This document shows positions 43,516-52,086 of a stretch of DNA of 64,000 nucleotides, piece after piece. The notes beneath the pieces were generated by a model. The model was not told the DNA's origin. It made no database searches and saw only the letters and a program-made list of their open reading frames with translations. Within the stretch, counting starts at the first letter, position 1; each line of letters opens with the position of its first letter. Location of the stretch: positions 18,246 through 82,245 of the forward strand of contig JBAWZA010000015.1 in the NCBI GenBank assembly GCA_037143335.1, in the 5' to 3' direction. A program made the translations under genes and the position numbers. Source of the DNA: PALSA-1296 sp037143335 (GTDB taxonomy: Bacteria; Bacteroidota; Ignavibacteria; Palsa-1295).

Positions 43516-44928
43516 TCAATTCTGAGCGATTACGCGGTGTTTGTGTCCCGCTTCGAGGCAGGGGTGATCGGTAGGGAGGAATTTGCCGGGGTTGAGCAGC
43601 CCATCAGGATTAAAGACACCTCTGAGACGTGACATCATCGCTAAGTCCGATTCAGAGAACATCCATCCTAGTGCCTCTTTCTTTTCGATACCTACTCCGT
43701 GTTCACCGGTAATCGAACCATTTTTTCGGAGGCATAACTTCAAGATGTCTTTGCTTGCTTCGAGAACACTTCTTACACTCGCTGGATCTTTTTCATTATA
43801 TAAGATCGCTGGATGTAAATTGCCATCGCCTGCGTGAAAAATATTCGCAATGCGAAGTCCATGCTTTTTTCCAATGAGTGAAATTTCCTCCAGCACTTCA
43901 GGTAATGCATAACGTGGTATCACTCCATCTTGCGTGTAATAACTTGGACTCACTCGACCCAATGCACCGAATGCTTTTTTGCGTGCTTGCCAAAGTGCGG
44001 TGCGTTCGCTTGCATTTGCGGATGTTCGGATATTTCTCGAGTGATGAGTCTGCGCGATAGACACCACTTCTTGGGTAAGTCTCTCTAAGGAAGATGTTCT
44101 TCCATCAAGCTCAATGATGAGTAGCGCGCCAGCATCAGTCGGAAAACCTAACTTGAATGCTGCTTCGAGTGCATCCAATACTTCTGCATCTATCATCTCA
44201 AGCGCAGCTGGCACTATGCCTGCACTGATGATGGCGCTCACCGTTTCGGATGCATCTCGCACAGTTGCAAAATCTACGAGTAATGTTTTCACTGCTTCAG
44301 GAATCGGGGTGAGTTTTACTTTCGCCTTCGTGATAATTCCAAGCGTGCCTTCACTTCCGATCATCAGCGATACAAGCGGTGCGCTTGCATCTGAATTATC
44401 AAGCCAGATCTTTTTTCCACTGGGAAGAATAACTTCTACTCCGAGAATATGCTCGGCTGTCGCACCATATTTCAAGCAATGAGGACCGCCGGCATTCTCG
44501 GCAATATTCCCTCCGATAGTCGAAGCCGAACCACTCGATGGATCGGGAGCGAAATGCAATCCGAATTTTTTCACTTCCTTCGAGAGTCGTTCATTCACAA
44601 CTCCTGCTCCGACAATCGCCCAACGTTTCTCTTGATTAATTTCGAGAATCACATCAAGCCCAGATGTTACGATCATTACACTCTCGCCACATGCAAGTGC
44701 ACCACCGGATAATCCCGTCCCTGCGCCACGTGTGACAAATGGAATTTTCTCGGCATCGCAATACTGAACGATCTGCTCGATCTCCTCCGAACTTTCGCAT
44801 AGCAAAACAAGCGACGGTCGAAATTTTTCGAGCGTCACTCCATCAGCATCATAGCAAAGCCTATCCGCCTCGCGATGGAGAACCCGAGACTCAGGAAGAT
44901 ATGCAAGAAATTTTCGGTGGTCTATCAT
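43516..44928 (-). CDS. glcD: FAD-linked 2-hydroxy-acid dehydrogenase, GlcD type
   Basis: A 470-residue flavoprotein of the glycolate / D-lactate dehydrogenase group. The start at 44928 (MIDHRKFLAYLPESRVL) fits better than the longer frame. The FAD_binding_4 domain shows PFVTRGAGTGLSGGAL and DPSSGSASTIGGNIAENAGGPHCLKYG, and the FAD-oxidase C-terminal domain ends NIFHAGDGNLHPAILY, SITGEHGVGIEKKEALGWM and FNPDGLLNPGKF. It should pair functionally with glcE and glcF at 26.5-28.6 kb, a split arrangement. Confidence 0.93.
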   Translation of the reverse strand: MIDHRKFLAYLPESRVLHREADRLCYDADGVTLEKFRPSLVLLCESSEEIEQIVQYCDAEKIPFVTRGAGTGLSGGALACGESVMIVTSGLDVILEINQEKRWAIVGAGVVNERLSKEVKKFGLHFAPDPSSGSASTIGGNIAENAGGPHCLKYGATAEHILGVEVILPSGKKIWLDNSDASAPLVSLMIGSEGTLGIITKAKVKLTPIPEAVKTLLVDFATVRDASETVSAIISAGIVPAALEMIDAEVLDALEAAFKLGFPTDAGALLIIELDGRTSSLERLTQEVVSIAQTHHSRNIRTSANASERTALWQARKKAFGALGRVSPSYYTQDGVIPRYALPEVLEEISLIGKKHGLRIANIFHAGDGNLHPAILYNEKDPASVRSVLEASKDILKLCLRKNGSITGEHGVGIEKKEALGWMFSESDLAMMSRLRGVFNPDGLLNPGKFLPTDHPCLEAGHKHRVIAQN

Positions 44929-45011
44929 GCTATTGTTATCAGTACAAAGATACCACCGCATGAATCCATCCCCACTGAAACTCTGTTGAGGGATTCGACT
45001 ATAATGATCAT

Positions 45012-46592
45012 ATGTCAGAAAAAGGAAATATACTCTGGGTTGATGATGAGATAGATTTGCTGAGGCCGCATATTATGCTCCTGGAGCAGCGCGGGTACTC
45101 CGTCCGCACCGCAACCAATGGCCACGATGCTATTGCTATGCACCTCGAATCCCCCGCCGACCTTATTTTCTTGGATGAGATGATGCCCGGTTTGGGCGGA
45201 CTCGAAACCCTCAATGAAATAAAATCCAAATCCCCCGCAACGCCTATCGTGATGGTTACCAAATCCGAAGAGGAGGATCTGATGGAGCAGGCGATCGGCA
45301 AGAAAATTTCGGATTACCTCACCAAGCCAGTGAACCCGACACAGGTCCTACTTGCTGTCAAGAAATTTTTAGAAGGTAAACAGATTCTTGGCGAAGCCGT
45401 GAGTCGTGATTACACGCAAGAGTTTGCGCGCATGTCATTCAACTTGATGAATGCCGTAACGGCTCAGGATTGGATTGACATGTATGTGAAGCTCGTGAAT
45501 TGGGAGATGGAGCTTGATGAGCATGGCGGACTGGGGCTTGCGCAAACACTTGCAGATCAGAAACGCGAGATGAATTCAGAGTTTGCAAAATTTTTTGAGC
45601 GCAATTACAAACGCTGGGTCGAGACGATCTATACACCGGATAATGCCGCTAACCGCCCTGCTCTTTCGCCTGATGTAACTGAAGAGTGGGTGATTCCTAC
45701 ACTCAAAGAAGGTAAGCAGAATGTGATTTATTTTGTCATTGATTGCATGAGGCTCGATCAATGGAAGGTGATGGAGCGCGAGATCAGAAATTTATTTAAG
45801 ATCACAACCGACTATCATTTCGGTATTATTCCGTCAGCTACACCGTATGCTCGGAATGCGATTTTCAGCGGGCAGTTTCCATCCGATTTCGGAAAAACAT
45901 TTCCTGACACATGGACTTCAAGCGATGATGAGCATTCGCAAAATAAAGACGAAGCGCAGATGCTCAAGCTGCTCTTAGAGAGAAGAAAAGTAAAGCTACG
46001 GAGCGACCTCAGGTATATCAAAATTATCGACAGAGATTTCGGCGCTGGTATTGCACAAAACATTGCAACAACGGCGCGCAATCAATTTACGGCAATTGTC
46101 GTGAACTTCGTGGATATGCTTGCCCATACGAGAAGTGATTCTCCAATCTTAAAAGAAATTGCACCGGATGAGAGTGCGTATCGCTCGCTGACGCGCTCAT
46201 GGTTTCAGCATTCGAGTTTGCTTGACATGTTCCAATCACTGGCAAAAATTCCGAATCTGAAAATCGTGATCACCACCGATCATGGCTCGATCCGCAGTCT
46301 GCGGGGCGCAAAGGTGATGGGCGATAAAGAGACATCAACGAGCTTGCGATATAAATACGGACGCAATATCAAATCCGAAGAGAAGCAAGCGATGTTTATC
46401 AAGAAGCCTGAGGAATACAAACTTCCCTCACGTGCAGTGACTACTAACTACATCATTGCAAAGGAAGACTATTATTTTGTGTATCCGACGGACTATCACA
46501 AATACTTAAATCATTATAAGGATACATTCCAACACGGCGGAATTTCGATGGAGGAATTGATTCTGCCTGTCATCACACTGGAGACCAAATAA
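45012..46592 (+). CDS. porX: PorX-type response regulator with PglZ/phosphatase domain
   Basis: A 526-residue protein. The N-terminal receiver has acidic Asp11-Asp12, phospho-acceptor Asp55 (DLIFLDEMMPG) and Lys105 (DYLTKP). The helical linker leads into a PglZ / alkaline-phosphatase-superfamily domain with metal ligand Asp244 (VIYFVIDCMRLDQW), probable nucleophile Thr277 (PSATPYARNAIFSG) and TTDHGSI near the end. This two-domain architecture is that of PorX, the response regulator required for type IX secretion, and its presence fits the many T9SS cargos here. It leads a long collinear gene block. Confidence 0.95.
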   Translation: MSEKGNILWVDDEIDLLRPHIMLLEQRGYSVRTATNGHDAIAMHLESPADLIFLDEMMPGLGGLETLNEIKSKSPATPIVMVTKSEEEDLMEQAIGKKISDYLTKPVNPTQVLLAVKKFLEGKQILGEAVSRDYTQEFARMSFNLMNAVTAQDWIDMYVKLVNWEMELDEHGGLGLAQTLADQKREMNSEFAKFFERNYKRWVETIYTPDNAANRPALSPDVTEEWVIPTLKEGKQNVIYFVIDCMRLDQWKVMEREIRNLFKITTDYHFGIIPSATPYARNAIFSGQFPSDFGKTFPDTWTSSDDEHSQNKDEAQMLKLLLERRKVKLRSDLRYIKIIDRDFGAGIAQNIATTARNQFTAIVVNFVDMLAHTRSDSPILKEIAPDESAYRSLTRSWFQHSSLLDMFQSLAKIPNLKIVITTDHGSIRSLRGAKVMGDKETSTSLRYKYGRNIKSEEKQAMFIKKPEEYKLPSRAVTTNYIIAKEDYYFVYPTDYHKYLNHYKDTFQHGGISMEELILPVITLETK

Positions 46593-46595
46593 TTT

Positions 46596-47936
46596 ATGCA
46601 AGAGAAATATCTTTTTCATCGTAGAGTTCGGCAATTCTTGTTGGCGCTCGGGCTTATCGTTTTTCTTGGTGGGCACTCCTCCGTGGCAATTGCACAGCAA
46701 GATAATCAATACGTTGCCAAAGCAAAAGTATTTTTTGATGCGATGGAGCATGAAAAATTTCATGAGGCATATCAATTGCTTGATTCATCTGTGCAACGAG
46801 TGGTGAGCGAAGAGCAAAGCAAGGGTGGGTGGAAACATATCCGGAGTAAGTTCGGAGCATTTCGCACAATCATGAAAAGTCGCACCGAAGAGTTGAAGCC
46901 CTACATCGGCGTGTATCTCACGCTTCGCTACGATAGCGCGCTCATTGATCTGAAAGTTGTCTTTAAGGACAAGGCAGCTATTGTCGGATTCTTTTTTGTT
47001 CCACCACTTCAATATACCATGCCCCCGTACGCCGACACTTCGAAGATGACTCAACGCAGAGTCGAAGTGAAGACAGGCGATTTTACTTTGGGTGGTTTAC
47101 TTACCTTACCACGTGAAGGAAGTAATTTCCCAGTTGTTGTCATGGTGCACGGAAGCGGACCACATGATAGAGACGAGACGATAAAAGACAACAAACCATT
47201 TGCCGACCTTGCTTACGGACTGGCAACGATGGGAATTGCATCTATCCGATATGACAAACGCACATTTATTTACGGCGCGAAGAGTTCGTCCACGCCAGCA
47301 ACTATTACACTTCAATCCGAAACAGTTGACGATGCAGTCAGTGCACTGAAGCTTGCGCAGAAAATCAAGGAGATTGACCCTAAACAGATTTATCTGTTGG
47401 GACATAGTCAAGGAGCGCTCTGTGCTCCACGTATCGCCAAAGCGACACCCTTCATCGCAGGAATCATCATGCTGGCTGGTAATGCCAGAGCGTTCGAGGA
47501 TGTGATCGCAGATCAGATGGCATTCTTACTTCCACAGCAACTTCCGAAAAAGCAAGCGGATTCGGTCATGGAAGTAGTGAACAAACAGATTGCACGAGTG
47601 AAGAAAGGTCCTATCAGTGACGAGAACGGAAAACTTCCGTTAGGGCTTCCGGCAGGCTATTGGAAGGACCTCAAGAGTTATGATCAAGTTGCTGTTGCAA
47701 AATCGTTGCCGATGAAAATGCTTTTTCTTCAAGGCGAGAAGGATTACCAAGTCACGATGACTGATTTTAATCTGTGGAAAAAGAGTCTTGCATCGAAATC
47801 AAATGCATCGTTCATTTCCTACCCAGGATTTTTCCATTTGTTCTTCAAAGGCGAAGGTAAGCCATCGGACTATGACAAAGATGGTCACGTTGATAAAAAA
47901 GTCATTGACGATATTTCTTCTTGGATAAAGAAATAA
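46596..47936 (+). CDS. Exported alpha/beta hydrolase with N-terminal DUF3887-like domain
   Basis: A 446-residue protein: signal peptide (VRQFLLALGLIVFLGGHSSVAIAQ), a small N-terminal helical-plus-sheet domain like DUF3887 (about 35-140, KAKVFFDAMEHEKFHEAYQLL), then an alpha/beta hydrolase fold. The latter has the oxyanion segment VVVMVHGSGPHDRDET, nucleophile elbow LLGHSQGALCAPRIA and a C-terminal His in GFFHLFFKGEG. It is probably a periplasmic or surface esterase; the substrate is unknown. It lies 3 bases after porX, suggesting shared transcription. Confidence 0.85.
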   Translation: MQEKYLFHRRVRQFLLALGLIVFLGGHSSVAIAQQDNQYVAKAKVFFDAMEHEKFHEAYQLLDSSVQRVVSEEQSKGGWKHIRSKFGAFRTIMKSRTEELKPYIGVYLTLRYDSALIDLKVVFKDKAAIVGFFFVPPLQYTMPPYADTSKMTQRRVEVKTGDFTLGGLLTLPREGSNFPVVVMVHGSGPHDRDETIKDNKPFADLAYGLATMGIASIRYDKRTFIYGAKSSSTPATITLQSETVDDAVSALKLAQKIKEIDPKQIYLLGHSQGALCAPRIAKATPFIAGIIMLAGNARAFEDVIADQMAFLLPQQLPKKQADSVMEVVNKQIARVKKGPISDENGKLPLGLPAGYWKDLKSYDQVAVAKSLPMKMLFLQGEKDYQVTMTDFNLWKKSLASKSNASFISYPGFFHLFFKGEGKPSDYDKDGHVDKKVIDDISSWIKK

Positions 47937-47942
47937 TTTTTG

Positions 47943-48398
47943 ATGTCAGCGGAAGAGAATCAGATCATAACGACTACGAGCACTGCCGAGACCATTGCAT
48001 CTGGCGAATCATTTGCACGTAGGTGGCTGACTGCTGGAGCTGTTGTCTTGCTTCGAGGTGAACTTGGAGTAGGCAAAACACAATTCACAAAAGGAATTGC
48101 TCGGCACTTCGGACTTGATGAGAATGAAATCGCATCGCCGACGTACTCACTCGTCAATGAGTACGAAGTTCATACGCACGGTGTGGAAAAATTATTTCAT
48201 CTTGATTGCTACCGTTTCGAAAAGCCTGAGGAATTACTTGAGCTTGGTGTAGAAGAATACCTCTTGCCTCGAAAGGACATCACGATTATCGAATGGCCGG
48301 AGCGAATAGAAGCCTATCTACCTAGCAAACGGATTGAAGTACGATTTGAAGTACTTAGTCCAACCCAGCGTATCATAACAATTGAGGTAAAGCACTAA
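47943..48398 (+). CDS. tsaE: tRNA threonylcarbamoyladenosine biosynthesis ATPase TsaE
   Basis: A 151-residue P-loop ATPase that cycles the TsaB-TsaD-TsaE complex making t6A37 in tRNAs reading ANN codons. Walker A is GELGVGKT (39-46); the IASPTYSLVNEYE and LFHLDCYRFEKPEELLELGVEEYL blocks are diagnostic, and IIEWPERIEAYLP follows. I use the ATG at 47943; a TTG lies just upstream. It is followed by tsaB one base later, giving a tsaEB pair. tsaD is not in the window. Confidence 0.96.
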   Translation: MSAEENQIITTTSTAETIASGESFARRWLTAGAVVLLRGELGVGKTQFTKGIARHFGLDENEIASPTYSLVNEYEVHTHGVEKLFHLDCYRFEKPEELLELGVEEYLLPRKDITIIEWPERIEAYLPSKRIEVRFEVLSPTQRIITIEVKH

Positions 48399-48399
48399 A

Positions 48400-49032
48400 A
48401 TGATCCTCACTCTCGATACATCGCTTGCTGATCTCCATATCGGACTATTCTCGGTTGAGTGTTCGTTGCTTGCGGATTTTCATCACATCACAACTCCCGA
48501 TGAGCGCGGAATTCACGACGCGCTAGTTGCCCAAAGCACAGCGGAGATACTCATGTCCGTTTCAAAGTCAGCTTCAGAGATTTCGAAAATTGCAATTGTC
48601 AACGGTCCTGGGTCTTTTACGGGGCTTCGTATTGGATTATCGTTTGCGAAGGGACTCGCCTTCGGATCAGGCGCGACGATTGTGCCACTGCGTGCTCATG
48701 CGATTATGCGATACGCGTTTGAGAAAAAAAATCCAGCTCATTCAGAGATTGATGTGATCTACCCAGGCTACGAGCGAACATCAGTGTACCTTTCGACTCG
48801 TAACAATCCCGATGAAATTACATACACAGAAAATGCGAAGCTCCACTCACTCGGAATTCAGAAGGCTCTGGCATTGCCTGCGACCGAAGTCGAAGGAATC
48901 GAGTGTATCGCCCAGCCGATTGATTTGCTTGCGATGGCACAGTTGGCTGTGACACAACAAGGATTTTCGGGCATAGGTATCGGCGATCTGGAGCCATTTT
49001 ATGGCGCAGACTTCAAGACAAATGCAGTTTAG
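48400..49032 (+). CDS. tsaB: tRNA threonylcarbamoyladenosine biosynthesis protein TsaB
   Basis: A 210-residue ASKHA-fold partner of TsaD. The start MILTLDTSLADLHIGLF is canonical, and IVNGPGSFTGLRIGLSFAKGLAFG is the diagnostic block. The C-terminal part is somewhat shorter than in E. coli. It sits one base after tsaE and 51 bases before the following lipoprotein gene. Confidence 0.95.
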   Translation: MILTLDTSLADLHIGLFSVECSLLADFHHITTPDERGIHDALVAQSTAEILMSVSKSASEISKIAIVNGPGSFTGLRIGLSFAKGLAFGSGATIVPLRAHAIMRYAFEKKNPAHSEIDVIYPGYERTSVYLSTRNNPDEITYTENAKLHSLGIQKALALPATEVEGIECIAQPIDLLAMAQLAVTQQGFSGIGIGDLEPFYGADFKTNAV

Positions 49033-49083
49033 AACATGCAGATTATTTGGAACAGACTTGCACGAATAGGCATTGTAAGATAG

Positions 49084-50367
49084 ATGAAGAACCGAATTTT
49101 TCTCATACTACCAGTGGTGCTCCTTATAGCCGGCTGTTTGCCCGATGCCATTGACGGTCCGCAAATTGTCCCGCGAGTTGTCTATCAGCCTGATGCGCTG
49201 TATTATCGGTGTCTGACGGGTACGCAGAATCTTGAAATACGTTGGAATCCCCCTGCTTCAGATACTCAACAAAATTTCAAGGGATACTACGCAATCTTGT
49301 ATCTCTCCGATGCGAGTTCATCTTTCGGCAGTAGTAACGCCATTGACACAGTTTTCTTACCTCCGCTTGATTCGATTCATGTTCCGAAAACAGATACATC
49401 ATGTATTTTTTCTGGCAAAGTTACTCAAGGCGGGCGATATACCGCGCGTGTGTGGGGCGAACGGTACGAAGACCCGAAGCATCCCGACTCACTCGTCCTA
49501 TCACAATATCCCGTCGAATTAAGCTTTTACTTTGATTCGCGTGCGGTACTTGCACCTACTGAAATGTATGCGTCGAGCGCCAGCGGGTCAAACTTAGTAA
49601 ATATTTTCTGGTCACCAAGTTCATCCGAAATTGCAAAGCAGATTGGGCTGGCTGGGTATATAATCCGTTATAAAGATCCGAATAATAAAGCGGCACCATT
49701 AACATATTTCTCCAGAATTCCCTCGGTCAGCACGGATTCGCAACTTATTGACAGGAAATACTATTCAGCGATTATCGCTGTGCCACTCGGCACAAGTCTG
49801 CCCGCGGAAAAAGAATATACGTTCTGGATCAAAGCTATTCGGAAAGATAGCGTCGAGAGTGCTGACTCGATTGGAATTACGTGGAGCGGAGCAGAGCGAT
49901 TTTCTTTCGCGCCAAAAATTGATACCGGGATATTTATGGGAGGAGTGGGATTTGGATATAACATTATCCAAACAGTAACCAATGACCCCACACACTCAAA
50001 GCCACAACTTCAATTCAGTCATAGTAATGACTCGATTATCGTCCATGCTCTTAATGGAACAAAATTTTTCAAAACGATTGAGCAAGATTTTGCAACGCCG
50101 CCTGTGAAGTCCTTCCTTGATCGGACACACTATACCACTCCGCCGAAAGCGAGTGACTTTACGGAATCGCAAGTTGGGTTTTCAAATTCGTCAAATGAAA
50201 AAGGTACGATTATCTATGCTCTGCTCGGAGGTGTAAATCCAGCGAGAGTGTTGATTGTCAAAGGTGACACGACCGGCACAAGTATCGGCTACGTTCGAAG
50301 TGATCAGACGATTCAGATACAGGCAAGTTTTCAGCCGCTTGAGCCATCGCAGTTGATGTATTGGTAA
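49084..50367 (+). CDS. Lipoprotein with fibronectin-type-III-like domains
   Basis: A 427-residue protein with a lipoprotein signal (MKNRIFLILPVVLLIAGC), so it should be lipid-anchored at Cys18. Two fibronectin-III-like segments are suggested by NLEIRWNPPASDTQQNFKGYYAILYL and LVNIFWSPSSSEIAKQIGLAGYIIRY. The C-terminal third has no recognised domain. It lies between tsaB and yraN with short gaps, so it is probably co-transcribed with them. Confidence 0.75.
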   Translation: MKNRIFLILPVVLLIAGCLPDAIDGPQIVPRVVYQPDALYYRCLTGTQNLEIRWNPPASDTQQNFKGYYAILYLSDASSSFGSSNAIDTVFLPPLDSIHVPKTDTSCIFSGKVTQGGRYTARVWGERYEDPKHPDSLVLSQYPVELSFYFDSRAVLAPTEMYASSASGSNLVNIFWSPSSSEIAKQIGLAGYIIRYKDPNNKAAPLTYFSRIPSVSTDSQLIDRKYYSAIIAVPLGTSLPAEKEYTFWIKAIRKDSVESADSIGITWSGAERFSFAPKIDTGIFMGGVGFGYNIIQTVTNDPTHSKPQLQFSHSNDSIIVHALNGTKFFKTIEQDFATPPVKSFLDRTHYTTPPKASDFTESQVGFSNSSNEKGTIIYALLGGVNPARVLIVKGDTTGTSIGYVRSDQTIQIQASFQPLEPSQLMYW

Positions 50368-50373
50368 TAGTAG

Positions 50374-50760
50374 ATGATGGAAGAGAAGCGATCATATCAA
50401 TCACAAGCAAAAGCAACTGGCCACGAAGGCGAAGACGATGCCTGTCGGTTTTTGACCGAGCTTGGCTATCAGATAGTGAAACGAAATTTTACGTACGGAA
50501 AAGTTGGCGAGATTGATATTGTCGCGATGGATGGCGATCAGCTTGTTTTCGTTGAAGTGAAAGCTCGTACCAAAAGCAATTCTTACGGCAAGCCTGAAGA
50601 TGCCGTTGATTGGCGAAAGCAGAAACAACTCAAACGCGTAGCCGAAGGATATTATCATATCAACAAACTTACCGATCAGGCATGTCGGTTTGATGTTGTC
50701 GCAGTGGATAAGACAACAGAAAAAATGGCTATCCGTCATCTCAAGACTGCATTTTATTAA
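50374..50760 (+). CDS. yraN: YraN/UPF0102 family nuclease-fold protein
   Basis: A 128-residue protein with the PD-(D/E)XK-like pattern of UPF0102: GHEGEDDACRFLTELGYQIVKRNF, then GEIDIVAMDGDQLVFVEVKARTK (probable active-site Asp and ExK), and CRFDVVAVD. It is predicted to be a Holliday-junction-resolvase-like nuclease of unsettled function. A second Met follows the first directly. Confidence 0.92.
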   Translation: MMEEKRSYQSQAKATGHEGEDDACRFLTELGYQIVKRNFTYGKVGEIDIVAMDGDQLVFVEVKARTKSNSYGKPEDAVDWRKQKQLKRVAEGYYHINKLTDQACRFDVVAVDKTTEKMAIRHLKTAFY

Positions 50761-50789
50761 ACCTTCGGATAACCACACCGCACGTTCAG

Positions 50790-51458
50790 ATGATTTCTTT
50801 CAAGCATGTCTCGTTCACCTATCCTCAATCCGAGAAGAAAACGCTGAGTGATGTATCCTTTTCGATTGACAAAGGCGAGTTCGGAATAATCCGCGGTGCA
50901 ACAGGATCAGGCAAATCAACTATTCTCGAACTCTTGAGTTGCCAAAGGCGCGTTGACTCAGGTCAAATACATGTTGGTGCATTCGAACTCTCGACCATAA
51001 AACGACGTGACATCCCCAAGTTTCGTCGCTCAATAGGCTGCGTATTCCAAGATGTCAAACTCCTCGAAGAAAAAACTATTCGGGAAAATATCGCATTCGC
51101 ACTCGAGATACAACGAAAATATCGTAGCAGTGAAATTACAAAAAGAACAGATGATGTGATTGAGCGACTGGACTTGAGCGAAGATGGCACAAAATTTCCT
51201 CGCCACGTTTCCGAAGGCACAAAACAGCGAGCAGCTCTTGCACGAGCATTAGTGAACGAGCCATTAGTACTGATTGCTGACGGAGCTACTTCACATCTGG
51301 ACTCTGAGTCTGCCGCTGGGATGATCTCGCTCCTGACTTCGGAGCATATCCGAGGCATGACAATTCTCCTGACGGTCGTTGCTGATCCTCCTGCGGAGTT
51401 ACTCCCGAAGGCAGTGCAATACTTCCGCTTGGTTGATGGCATGATTCATGCTCACTAA
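50790..51458 (+). CDS. FtsE-like ABC ATPase with degenerate catalytic motifs
   Basis: A 222-residue ABC nucleotide-binding protein. Walker A GATGSGKS (36-43) and the Q-loop region SIGCVFQDVKLLEEKTIREN are intact and match FtsE, the ATPase of the FtsEX divisome complex. The signature loop is VSEGTKQ rather than LSGGQ. In Walker B (VLIADGATSHLD) the catalytic Glu after Asp164 is Gly165, and the H-loop His is missing (ILLTVVAD). It can probably bind ATP but hydrolyse it poorly or not at all. No ftsX-like permease gene is adjacent. Confidence 0.85.
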   Translation: MISFKHVSFTYPQSEKKTLSDVSFSIDKGEFGIIRGATGSGKSTILELLSCQRRVDSGQIHVGAFELSTIKRRDIPKFRRSIGCVFQDVKLLEEKTIRENIAFALEIQRKYRSSEITKRTDDVIERLDLSEDGTKFPRHVSEGTKQRAALARALVNEPLVLIADGATSHLDSESAAGMISLLTSEHIRGMTILLTVVADPPAELLPKAVQYFRLVDGMIHAH

Positions 51459-51597
51459 TTGGGTCCCGCAAGAATAGTGCATAAATTTTTCCCTGTTTCA
51501 AGTAGTTCATGATTTCGTAGGACGATGTTGCATTCACAAATGTTGTTTGTGTAGGCATATACGAATAAAATTAAGACAATAATAACGAAACATATAG

Positions 51598-52086
51598 GTG
51601 GGTACCACAACCAAAGGAAATACAGACGGATCGGGTTTGCGCATAGGAATTGTCGTAAGCAGGTTCAATCATTCAATCACTGATGGTTTGCTTCGCGGAG
51701 CAATGCGCGCACTGATCGCTTCTGATGTGAGCGAATCAGATATTGCGGTGACCGAAGTGCCGGGAGCATTTGAGATTCCGCTTGCTCTTGATCTGATGGC
51801 TCTGAGCGAGGAATACGATGCACTCATCGCACTCGGATGTGTCATCAAAGGTGAGACAGCTCACTTTGAGTATATCTCCGATGCCGCAATGAAAGGAATC
51901 GCTCGTGCGAGTTCAGAATTTTTATTACCAATTGCATGTGGCGTACTCACATGCTACACCGAGGATCAAGCGATTGCGCGCAGCGGTGATAACGAAGAAA
52001 ACAAAGGAGCCGAAGCGGCACTCAGTGCAATCGAAATGGCAAATCTTTCCTTACTTCTCGAAGAACGAATCTCACTCTCAGAATGA
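51598..52086 (+). CDS. ribH: 6,7-dimethyl-8-ribityllumazine synthase
   Basis: Penultimate riboflavin enzyme, condensing ribitylaminouracil with dihydroxybutanone phosphate. A 162-residue protein starting at a GTG. Conserved blocks are IGIVVSRFNHSITDGLLRGA, VPGAFEIPLAL, ALGCVIKGETAHFEYISDA, PIACGVLTCYTEDQA and NKGAEAALSAIEMA. The stop overlaps the following porZ-like gene's ATG (ATGA), so the two are translationally coupled. No FMN riboswitch is visible in the 139 bases upstream. Confidence 0.97.
   Translation: MGTTTKGNTDGSGLRIGIVVSRFNHSITDGLLRGAMRALIASDVSESDIAVTEVPGAFEIPLALDLMALSEEYDALIALGCVIKGETAHFEYISDAAMKGIARASSEFLLPIACGVLTCYTEDQAIARSGDNEENKGAEAALSAIEMANLSLLLEERISLSE

Noticed and set aside
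49036..49083. 15-codon leader ORF directly before the lipoprotein gene
   Set aside because: It has no attenuator-like structure and no regulatory codon run; probably chance.
51459..51597. FMN riboswitch before ribH
   Set aside because: None of the conserved RFN-element blocks is present in the 139 bases.
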